Below are positions 42,411-49,936 of a stretch of DNA of 64,000 nt, one piece after another. Position numbers and translations under genes: made by a program. Every line of letters starts with the position of its first letter. The first letter of the stretch is position 1. Below the pieces are notes generated by a model that was not told the origin of the DNA, made no database searches, and saw nothing but the letters and a program-made list of their open reading frames with translations. Origin of the DNA: SH-MAG3 sp035461245 (lineage in GTDB: Bacteria; Gemmatimonadota; Gemmatimonadetes; Longimicrobiales; RSA9); the NCBI GenBank assembly GCA_035461245.1, contig DATHVP010000137.1, forward strand, positions 5,721 to 69,720, given 5' to 3'.

Positions 42411-43394
42411 ATGAATGATGAGGAGCGGGTTGTGGGTGCGGGTATCGAGGGTGGCAAATTCGGGGCCCGTCATCCTATTGGCGTCGTCTCCAGACGGACG
42501 GGCGTGTCGCTGCACGTGCTGCGGGCGTGGGAACGGCGCTACGGCGTTGTGGAGCCGGCGCGGACGGCGGGCGGACAGCGTCTGTACAGCGACGCGGATA
42601 TCGAGCGGCTGCGGCTGCTGCGGCAGGTGACGGATGCGGGGCGCAACATATCGCAGGTGTCGGACCTGCCGGTGGAGGACCTGAGGCGCCTGGTAGTGGA
42701 GGATGCGCAGCAGGCTGCGGCTGGTGCAGTGGTGGACCGGGCGGGAGGCAATGGAACGGCGGGTTACGTGGCCCGGAGTCTGGCGGCGGCGGCGCGGCTG
42801 GACGGCGAGGCGGTGCACGGAACGCTGATGCGTGCGGTGGTGTCGCTGCGGCCGGCGGAGTTCCTGGATGAGGTGCTGATGCCATTGCTTCGTGAGGTGG
42901 GCGAGCGGTGGCACGCGGGCGCGTTCAGTCCGGCGCAGGAGCATGTGGTATCCGTGGCGTCGCGTCGGGTTGTGACGTGGCTGGTAGACGCGTACGAGTC
43001 CCCTGAGGACGGCCCGCTCCTGCTGGTGACGACGGTTGCAGGTGAGCAGCACGAATTTGGCGCGCTGATGGTAGCGGTGGTGGCGCTGGACGCCGGATGG
43101 CGGGTGGCATATCTGGGCACGTCACTGCCTGCGGCGGAGATCGTAAAGTCGGCGCGGTTGCTGGATGTTGACGGCGTGGCGCTGAGCCTGGTGAACCGGG
43201 ATGGAGTGGACGAGGCGGTTGAAGAGGCGGCGGCAGTACGTGCCGCGCTGCCCGCAACGGTGGACGTGATGGTGGGAGGAGGGGGCGCGGCAGCGCGGCG
43301 CAGTCGTCTGGAGGGCCATGGCGTGGTGGTGCTGGCCACGGCGCAGGACCTGCGGGACCTGTTGCATATCCGGGGCGAAGGGGTGAGGTCATGA
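42411..43394 (+). CDS. carH: CarH-type B12-dependent photoreceptor repressor
   Basis: A 327-residue MerR-family regulator with a C-terminal cobalamin-binding module. Residues about 20-90 form the MerR winged helix (IGVVSRRTGVSLHVLRAWERR), 115-195 the helical B12-cap domain and 200-325 the Rossmann B12 domain. The light-sensing Wx9EH motif is exact (W167, E177, H178) and the lower-ligand histidine is H214 in EQHEFG. CarH binds adenosylcobalamin in the dark, tetramerises on DNA and represses carotenoid genes; light breaks the Co-C bond and releases it. An ATG at 42393 in the same frame lies inside the promoter, so ATG 42411 is preferred. The stop overlaps crtI (ATGA). Confidence 0.92.
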   Translation: MNDEERVVGAGIEGGKFGARHPIGVVSRRTGVSLHVLRAWERRYGVVEPARTAGGQRLYSDADIERLRLLRQVTDAGRNISQVSDLPVEDLRRLVVEDAQQAAAGAVVDRAGGNGTAGYVARSLAAAARLDGEAVHGTLMRAVVSLRPAEFLDEVLMPLLREVGERWHAGAFSPAQEHVVSVASRRVVTWLVDAYESPEDGPLLLVTTVAGEQHEFGALMVAVVALDAGWRVAYLGTSLPAAEIVKSARLLDVDGVALSLVNRDGVDEAVEEAAAVRAALPATVDVMVGGGGAAARRSRLEGHGVVVLATAQDLRDLLHIRGEGVRS

Positions 43395-44929
43395 GCCGCG
43401 CGGTGGTCATCGGCACTGGTTTCGGGGGGCTGGCAGCAGCGGTACGACTTCGTGCCCGGGGGTATGACGTGTCGGTGCTGGAGGCGCTGGACCAGCCGGG
43501 TGGGCGGGCGCGGGTGTTCCGGCAGGACGGGTTCACGTTCGACGCCGGCCCCACGGTGATCACGGCGCCGTACCTGCTGGACGAGCTGTTCTCGCTGGTG
43601 GGCCGCGACCCGCGCGACTACTTCGAGCTGGTGCCGGTGGACCCGTTCTACCGGATCCTGTTCCACGACGGCAGCGTCTTCGACTACACGGGCGACGAGG
43701 ATCGCCTGCTGGCGCAGATCGAGGCCTTCAATCCCCGCGACGTGGATGGCTACCGGCGGCTGGTACGCCACGCGAAGCGGATCTTCGAGGTGGGCTACGA
43801 ACAACTCGCCGATCGACCCTTCTCGCGGCCGGCGGACATGCTGCGGGTCCTGCCACAGATGATGCGGCTGGGCAGTCATCGCAGCGTCTACGACGTCGTG
43901 TCGTCTCACATCCGGGACGAACGCCTGCGCCAGGTCTTCAGCTTCGAACCGCTGCTCGTCGGCGGCAACCCGTTCCAGACCACGTCCATCTACCTGCTCA
44001 TCCACTACCTGGAGCGGAAGTGGGGCGTGCACTTCGCCCGGGGCGGCACCACGGCCATCGTGCACGGGCTGGTGCGCCTGCTCAGGGAACTGGACGTCCC
44101 GGTAATGCTGAATGCGCCGGTGACCCGCGTGCAGGTGGAGGCGGGCCGTGCCCGGGGCGTGGAACTGGCCTCGGGGGAAACGCTGCCGGCGGACGTCGTC
44201 GTCAGCAACGCGGACCCGTCGCATGTGTATGGACGCATGATTGACGCGCCGCACCGGCGCCGTCATACGGCCAGGCGGCTGGCGCGGGTCCGGCAGTCCA
44301 TGGGGCTGTTCGTCGGCTACTTCGGCACGTCGGTGACGTATCCCGACGTGCAGCACCACACCATTGTCCTCGGGCCGCGCTATCGTGGCCTGCTGGACGA
44401 CATCTTCAGGCGTCGCGTGCTGGCGGACGATTTCTCGCTGTACCTGCACGCGCCCACCCGCACGGATCCCTCGCTGGCGCCGCCGGGCTGCGAGACGTTC
44501 TACGTGCTGTCGCCCGTGCCCAACAACCGGTCCGGCGTCAACTGGTCCGCCGAGGCCGAGCCGTACTTCCAGCGGGTGCTGGAATCCCTGGAGCGGCGGC
44601 TGCTGCCGGGCGTGACGTCCAATGTCGTGACATCCCGCATGTTGACGCCGGCAGAGTTCGAGCACGATCTCCGCTCGGTGGACGGGTCTGCATTCGGGCC
44701 GGAGCCGATCCTCACGCAGTCCGCCTATTTCCGCTACCACAACGTGTCGGAGGACGTGGACGGCCTGTACTTTGTCGGTGCCGGGACGCACCCTGGCGGC
44801 GGCGTCCCTGGCGTGCTCCAGTCGGCGCGGGTACTGGACCGCGTGGTGCCGGATCCCGTGCCCGGTCCAGTGAGAGTCCCGGGCCGTCGCCCCGTCGCCG
44901 CGCCGGCCATCCCGCGCCGGACCGCATGA
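43391..44929 (+). CDS. crtI: Phytoene desaturase (CrtI)
   Basis: A 512-residue FAD-dependent desaturase that introduces the double bonds turning phytoene into neurosporene or lycopene. The N-terminus has the dinucleotide-binding VIGTGFGGLAAAVRLRARG and QPGGRARVF; the C-terminus has the CrtI signature GLYFVGAGTHPGGGVPGVLQ (partial). A Pro/Arg-rich tail of about 25 residues extends beyond it. The start overlaps carH and the stop overlaps crtYcd, both as ATGA, placing it under the same light-controlled promoter. Confidence 0.94.
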   Translation: MSRAVVIGTGFGGLAAAVRLRARGYDVSVLEALDQPGGRARVFRQDGFTFDAGPTVITAPYLLDELFSLVGRDPRDYFELVPVDPFYRILFHDGSVFDYTGDEDRLLAQIEAFNPRDVDGYRRLVRHAKRIFEVGYEQLADRPFSRPADMLRVLPQMMRLGSHRSVYDVVSSHIRDERLRQVFSFEPLLVGGNPFQTTSIYLLIHYLERKWGVHFARGGTTAIVHGLVRLLRELDVPVMLNAPVTRVQVEAGRARGVELASGETLPADVVVSNADPSHVYGRMIDAPHRRRHTARRLARVRQSMGLFVGYFGTSVTYPDVQHHTIVLGPRYRGLLDDIFRRRVLADDFSLYLHAPTRTDPSLAPPGCETFYVLSPVPNNRSGVNWSAEAEPYFQRVLESLERRLLPGVTSNVVTSRMLTPAEFEHDLRSVDGSAFGPEPILTQSAYFRYHNVSEDVDGLYFVGAGTHPGGGVPGVLQSARVLDRVVPDPVPGPVRVPGRRPVAAPAIPRRTA

Positions 44930-45783
44930 CGTACCTGCAGTTTCACCTCGTGTTCATGGCGCCGCCTCTGCTGGTGCTGGCGGCACTGGTGTGGCGGGCG
45001 CCGGAGCGGCTGGGATCCCGTGCGCTCTGGACACTGCCCGCGGTAGCCCTCATCGCCCTGGTCTATACGACGCCGTGGGACAACTACCTCGTCTATCGCG
45101 GCATCTGGTGGTACGGCACGGACCGGGTCATGGGCACCATTGGCTACGTGCCCGTTGAGGAATACATGTTCTTCCTGCTGCAGCCGCTGCTGGCGGGTGC
45201 CTGGACGTACCTGCTCCTCATGCGCATGAGGAGTGGGCCCGAGGACCGGGAGGCGTGGTCGTCTGCCCGTGTGCGGACCGGTCGAGCCGGGGGTGACGCG
45301 ACGCGGGATGCGGTGTCGGAAGCCCTGCATGACGGCCTGACGCTGTCGCTGGGCTCCGTGCGGGCTGTGGGTGTGGGTATCTACCTGGTGTTCGCCGCTG
45401 CCGGCGTACTGGCCCTCACATTCGAGCGCGGACTCTACCTGGGGCTCATCCTGGCGTGGGCGGCGCCGGTGCTGGCGGCGCAGTGGATCTTTGCCGGGCC
45501 CGCGCTGGCGCGGGCGCCCGGCGTGTTCGCCGCGGCCGTGGGCGTGCCGACCCTCTACCTGTGGGTGGCGGACCGCATTGCGATTGGCGCGGGCATCTGG
45601 AGCATCTCGCCGCAATACACCACGGGCCTTCACCTGCTCGGCCTGCCGATTGAGGAAGCGCTTTTCTTCCTGGTGACGAACGTGCTGGTGGTGCAGGGCG
45701 TAGTTCTGTTCCTGCAACCGAATCTGGTGGCCCTGCCCGCCGCCGGCGGTGCGCGGGCACTGGCTCCGTCGCGCGTGGCATGA
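44926..45783 (+). CDS. crtYcd: Lycopene cyclase, fused CrtYc-CrtYd type
   Basis: A 285-residue integral membrane protein with about seven hydrophobic segments. Two related halves each carry a Pro-Val/Ile-Glu-Glu motif, VPVEEYMFF and LPIEEALFF, the hallmark of the heterodimeric CrtYc/CrtYd cyclases of actinobacteria and the bacterial fusions of them. It would close a beta ring on lycopene; with CruF acting on the other end a monocyclic product is likely, which is inference. Starts and ends with four-base overlaps. Confidence 0.9.
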   Translation: MTYLQFHLVFMAPPLLVLAALVWRAPERLGSRALWTLPAVALIALVYTTPWDNYLVYRGIWWYGTDRVMGTIGYVPVEEYMFFLLQPLLAGAWTYLLLMRMRSGPEDREAWSSARVRTGRAGGDATRDAVSEALHDGLTLSLGSVRAVGVGIYLVFAAAGVLALTFERGLYLGLILAWAAPVLAAQWIFAGPALARAPGVFAAAVGVPTLYLWVADRIAIGAGIWSISPQYTTGLHLLGLPIEEALFFLVTNVLVVQGVVLFLQPNLVALPAAGGARALAPSRVA

Positions 45784-47339
45784 CGGACTACGACGCCATA
45801 GTCGTCGGCGCGGGTCACAACGGGCTGGTGGCGGCCGCGTACCTGGCCCAGGCGGGCCAGAGAGTCTGCGTGTTCGAGAAACAGCGGCGGACAGGCGGCG
45901 CGGTGGCCACGGAAGAAGTCGTGCCCGGCTATCGCTTCGACCTGGGCGGTAGTGCGCACATCCTCATCCGGCTGACGCCCATCGTCGAGGAACTCGGGCT
46001 GGCCCGTTTCGGGCTGGAATACCTGGAGCTGGACCCGCTCTTCTTTGCGCCCTTCGAGGACGGCTCTTCGTTCTTCATCCACAGGGACCTGGACCGCACG
46101 GCCGAGCACCTGGAGCGTGTGCTTCCCGGCGACGGCGAAGCCTATCGCAGCTTCTGCGATTACTGGCGGCCCTTTGCGCTGATGGTGCGGGACGCGTTCC
46201 TGGACGTGCCGGGACCGCTGCAGCTGGGCCGGCGCTTCGTGTTCAGCAGGGGCATGCGCAACGACTGGCGCCGCGCCCTGGGCGAGATCCTGCGACCGTA
46301 CGGCGACACCGCCGAGTCCTGGTTCCACAGCGAAAAGCTCCGGGCCGCGCTGACGTGGATGGCCGCGCAGTCGGGCCCGCCACCCTTCGAGCCGCTGACC
46401 GCGCCGTTCATGCTGTGGCAGCCGCTCTACCATGAGGGTGGCATCGCCCGCCCGCGGGGCGGCTCCGGCATGCTCACCCAGGCGCTGCGTGCCCACATCG
46501 AGGCGCACGGTGGCGAGGTGCACACGGATGCGCCAGTGGAAGGTATCGAGGTGCGGGACGGTCGGGCGCAGGGCGTGCGTGTGCTGGGCCGCACGTATAC
46601 CGCGCGTGCCGTGGTCGCGGCGTGCCACGCACTGGACACTTTCGGGACGCTGCTTCCGGCTGAGCACCGACCGGAGGCCGCGTCGTCCATGCGTACCGGT
46701 AACGGCTTCGGCGCCGTGCTGCGCCTGGCGCTGGACAAGCCCGTCCGGTACACGGCCCATCCCGGCGCGGAGGCACGCACCGGACTGCAGCTGCTGTGCA
46801 GGGACCGGCAGCAGATCCTGAATGCGTATGCCGACTATCTGCGGGGCATGCCCGCAGCCGATCCGCCCATTGTCGCAATGACGTTCTCGGCGGTGGACCC
46901 TTCGCTGGCGCCGCCGGGCGGTGAAGTGCTCTGGCTGTGGGCGCAGTACTACCCGTATGAACTGTCCAGCGGCACGTGGGACGAGAGGTCCGAGGAAGTC
47001 AGCGAGTCCATCCTCAACGCCTTTGAAGTTCATGCCCCCGGCACGCGCGACAGTGTGGTGGGCAGCCTGTTCCAGCATCCGCTGTGGCTGGAACGGGAAC
47101 TGGGCCTGCACCGGGGCAACGTGATGCACCTGGAGATGAGCGTGTCACAGATGTTCGGCATGCGGCCGTTCGCCGGTATGAGCGGATACCGGACGCACCT
47201 GAAGGGCCTGTTCCTGGCCGGCGCCAGCACGCACCCCGGCGGCGGCATCATGGGCGCGTCGGGCCGCAACGCTGCGCGGGTGGTGCTGAAGTCGCTGGAG
47301 CGGCGGTTCTTCGGCGTGCGGGTGAAGGGCGACTCGTGA
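45780..47339 (+). CDS. CrtO-like carotenoid ketolase (phytoene-dehydrogenase family)
   Basis: A 519-residue FAD oxidoreductase of the CrtI/CrtO family. The N-terminal FAD motif is VVGAGHNGLVAAAYLAQAG, with RRTGGAVATEE after it, and the C-terminus has LFLAGASTHPGGGIMGASG. It differs from the CrtI upstream and is closest in pattern to CrtO, which adds 4-keto groups to beta rings (as in Deinococcus and cyanobacteria). A dehydrogenase acting elsewhere on the carotenoid is the alternative. The position behind the cyclase fits a ketolase acting on its ring. Confidence 0.78.
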   Translation: MTDYDAIVVGAGHNGLVAAAYLAQAGQRVCVFEKQRRTGGAVATEEVVPGYRFDLGGSAHILIRLTPIVEELGLARFGLEYLELDPLFFAPFEDGSSFFIHRDLDRTAEHLERVLPGDGEAYRSFCDYWRPFALMVRDAFLDVPGPLQLGRRFVFSRGMRNDWRRALGEILRPYGDTAESWFHSEKLRAALTWMAAQSGPPPFEPLTAPFMLWQPLYHEGGIARPRGGSGMLTQALRAHIEAHGGEVHTDAPVEGIEVRDGRAQGVRVLGRTYTARAVVAACHALDTFGTLLPAEHRPEAASSMRTGNGFGAVLRLALDKPVRYTAHPGAEARTGLQLLCRDRQQILNAYADYLRGMPAADPPIVAMTFSAVDPSLAPPGGEVLWLWAQYYPYELSSGTWDERSEEVSESILNAFEVHAPGTRDSVVGSLFQHPLWLERELGLHRGNVMHLEMSVSQMFGMRPFAGMSGYRTHLKGLFLAGASTHPGGGIMGASGRNAARVVLKSLERRFFGVRVKGDS

Positions 47340-48655
47340 CTGGCCTGACGCGTCTCGTCTGGCATCGGGGGGACCTGCGCACACACGATCATGCCGCCCT
47401 TGCCGCCGCTGCCACCGAAGGCGCCGCAGTGGCCGGTGTGGTGGTGCCTGACCCCGCCATCCTGGATGGTACGTCTGCGCGACGCCGCGCGTTGTTCCAT
47501 GTCAACACCGAAGCGCTGCGGGCGACGTACCAGCGGCTGGGCAGCGTGCTGGTGGTGCGACCGGGCGTGCCGTGGACAGTGGTGCCGGAGCTGGCCCGTG
47601 AACTCGGGGCTGAGGGCGTGCACGCCCTCCGCAGTTACACCCCATACGGCGTCATTCGCGACGAGCGGACGACGGAGGCGCTGCAAGCCGCCGGCGTGGC
47701 CATGACGTGGCACGACGGTCTGTTCGTGCACGCGCCGGGTTCACTGCTCACGCGGGCGGGTGGTGCGTTCTCGGTCTACACGCCTTATTCCCGGCGCTGG
47801 TGGGATACCGCGGTGGCAGCCCCGGCAGATGCGCCGACAGCCCTGCGTCCGCCGGTGTTGCCGGCGCGCTTCGATGCCGGCGCGGTGCCTGACGAGACGG
47901 CGGACGTGCCGCTGCCGGAGCCCGGGGAGGCGGCCGCGCTGCGTCGCCTGGAGACGTTCGTCGAGGAAAAGCTGGACGACTACCTGGAGGGCCGGGACAG
48001 GCTGGACGGCCGCGGTACGTCACGGCTCTCCATAGACATCAGCCTGGGCACGCTCTCGCCACGGGTGGCGTTCTACCGGGTGCACGCCCGGGGGGGGGCC
48101 GCGGCGCGGAAGTGGCTGGCCGAACTGGCGTGGCGGGACTTCATGGCGGACCTGCTGTGGCATCGGCCGTGGCTGGCCGAGCGGCCCATGGACGCGCGCC
48201 TGGCAGCGCTGGAGTGGGATGACGATGAGGCCCTCATCGACGCGTGGCAGGCCGGGCGCACGGGCATTCCCGTCATAGACGCCGGCATGCGCCAGCTGGC
48301 GGCCACGGGCTGGATGAGCGGTCGTGCCCGCATGGTGACGGCGCAGTTCCTGACCAAGCACCTGCGCCAGGACTGGCGGCGGGGCGAAGCGCATTTCCGG
48401 CAAATGCTGCTGGACGGCGACGCCGCCAGCAACATCGGCAACTGGCAATGGGCCGCCGGGCTGGGCGTGGACAATGCGCCGTACTTCCGCGTCTTCAACC
48501 CGGTTACGCAGGGTCGACAGCACGATCCGGACGGTGCCTGGCTGCGGGCGTGGGTGCCGGAGAGCGGTGGCAACCCGCAGCCGCTACCACACGCGGTGGT
48601 GGATATCGCCGAGGCGCGCAGGGAATACCTGGCGGCCATGGAGGCGGTGCGGTGA
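47336..48655 (+). CDS. phr: Deoxyribodipyrimidine photolyase
   Basis: A 439-residue FAD enzyme that splits UV-induced cyclobutane pyrimidine dimers using light. The N-terminal alpha/beta antenna domain begins LVWHRGDLRTHDHAAL. The catalytic domain shows LAWRDFMADLLWHRPW, PVIDAGMRQLAATGWM, the RMVTAQFLTKHLRQDWRRGE segment (partial) and NWQWAAGLGVDNAPYFRVFN, all typical of class I photolyases. The GTG start overlaps the ketolase stop as GTGA, so light would induce repair and pigment together. Confidence 0.94.
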   Translation: MTGLTRLVWHRGDLRTHDHAALAAAATEGAAVAGVVVPDPAILDGTSARRRALFHVNTEALRATYQRLGSVLVVRPGVPWTVVPELARELGAEGVHALRSYTPYGVIRDERTTEALQAAGVAMTWHDGLFVHAPGSLLTRAGGAFSVYTPYSRRWWDTAVAAPADAPTALRPPVLPARFDAGAVPDETADVPLPEPGEAAALRRLETFVEEKLDDYLEGRDRLDGRGTSRLSIDISLGTLSPRVAFYRVHARGGAAARKWLAELAWRDFMADLLWHRPWLAERPMDARLAALEWDDDEALIDAWQAGRTGIPVIDAGMRQLAATGWMSGRARMVTAQFLTKHLRQDWRRGEAHFRQMLLDGDAASNIGNWQWAAGLGVDNAPYFRVFNPVTQGRQHDPDGAWLRAWVPESGGNPQPLPHAVVDIAEARREYLAAMEAVR

Positions 48656-49446
48656 TGAACACGGCCTTCCCGCGTCCGCGCCTGGTGGTCGCCGGGTGGC
48701 TGCCGGGTGCGGAGCCGTCGTCGGCACCAGTTGTGGATGCGCTGCTGGGCAGCCTCGCAGCGGGATGGGAAACCATGGGATCGGCCACTTCCATGAACGC
48801 ATCCGATGACGAGCTGCGGACCGCATGGCGCGACGTGGACGGGTTTGTCCTGAGCAACCCCCCGTTTTCCACGGGGATCACGCCGGCCCGTGTCTTCACC
48901 GGCCGCCTCATCCGGCTGTTCCCGCATACGGCCATGGAGGATGGGTCGCGCCTGACCAGCGAACCCATGCGGGACCGTTTTCTGACCCTCCTGTTCAGCC
49001 TGGCCCGGTTCCGTCAGGTGGCCGACAGCGGATCCGTCGCCCAGCTCACCCGCTTTCATGCGGCCCACAAGTATCTTCTGCTGGCTTACAGCGAGGCGGG
49101 CATGAGGGAGCTGGGTGGACTGGCTGCCACGGCCTCGGAGCGGTCATGGGCCGAGGTCGTGCAGGCCTATCGCGCCGTGTTCGTCCGGTCGCTGGCCCGG
49201 CCGGCGCGCCCGGCGTCCCACGCGAACGCACTCGCCCACGCGTTCGGGCACGTGTCCGATCATCTGGAGCCGTCCCAGCGGCAGGATTTCGTGCGCCTGG
49301 TGGGACGGTTTGTGGCGGGTGAGCACGTGCTGCAGGATGCCCTTGGCCTGCTGCGCGGCTGGGCGGACCAGCATGGCATCGAGTATCTGCAGGCACAGAC
49401 ATATCTCGCCCCCTACCCCGATCTGCTGCGTTTAAGCGCCTCGTAA
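48655..49446 (+). CDS. YbgA-like DUF1722 protein
   Basis: A 263-residue protein. The C-terminal half holds DUF1722 with RDRFLTLLFSLARFRQ, LTRFHAAHKYLLLAYSEAG and a later VRLVGRFVAGEHVLQDALGL segment. The N-terminal half has a short alpha/beta start (PRLVVAGWLPG) and no recognised domain. In E. coli ybgA lies immediately beside phr, and here it overlaps the photolyase stop by one base, so the association is repeated in a distant genome. Function is unknown; a role with photolyase is inferred. Confidence 0.8.
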   Translation: MNTAFPRPRLVVAGWLPGAEPSSAPVVDALLGSLAAGWETMGSATSMNASDDELRTAWRDVDGFVLSNPPFSTGITPARVFTGRLIRLFPHTAMEDGSRLTSEPMRDRFLTLLFSLARFRQVADSGSVAQLTRFHAAHKYLLLAYSEAGMRELGGLAATASERSWAEVVQAYRAVFVRSLARPARPASHANALAHAFGHVSDHLEPSQRQDFVRLVGRFVAGEHVLQDALGLLRGWADQHGIEYLQAQTYLAPYPDLLRLSAS

Positions 49447-49499
49447 TAGCGCCCTGACATACTCCATCCGCAGGTCCTCGCCAATGGAAGGATGGATCA

Positions 49500-49859
49500 A
49501 TGGACGGCGTTTTTGAGGCCGTTGTGGAAGCGGCAGGTGCAGAGACCCGGTATACGTGCCGGGGTCGCGGGGCGCCCGTGGTGGTGGTGGCAAATTCGGA
49601 ACCGGACCGCCGGCGCCTCCGGGAGATGGTGGAGAGTGGCCGGCGCATCCTCGAGCCCGAGCCGCCCCTGCAGGATGGGGACGGTCCGGCACACGGCGAG
49701 CAGCTGGGCCGCTGGCTGCTGGGGTTCGTGGAGGGGCTGGGGCTGCAGGCACCGCACATCGTGCTGAGCGCTGAATTCGGTACGTCGTGCGATGCCATCG
49801 TGGCGGCCCTGGCCCCCACGGACAGCGTCGTGCTGGTGGAGGCCCGGGCCGGGTCGTGA
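49500..49859 (+). CDS. Hypothetical protein, possible alpha/beta-hydrolase fragment
   Basis: A 119-residue protein with no confident match. The start GVFEAVVEAAGAETRYTCRG followed by PVVVVAN resembles the first strands of an alpha/beta hydrolase. LLGFVEGLGLQAPHIVLS resembles the strand before the nucleophile elbow, but the elbow itself reads SAEFGT with no GxSxG. It may be a degenerate relic or a small protein of its own. A GGAAGGA site precedes ATG 49500. Confidence 0.5.
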   Translation: MDGVFEAVVEAAGAETRYTCRGRGAPVVVVANSEPDRRRLREMVESGRRILEPEPPLQDGDGPAHGEQLGRWLLGFVEGLGLQAPHIVLSAEFGTSCDAIVAALAPTDSVVLVEARAGS

Positions 49860-49936
49860 CGCCGGAATCGAGAGTATTGCACTGGCCGCGCCGCGTCACG
49901 AGATTGGAGGTGCAGCAATTCTCCTCCCCCTCGCGG

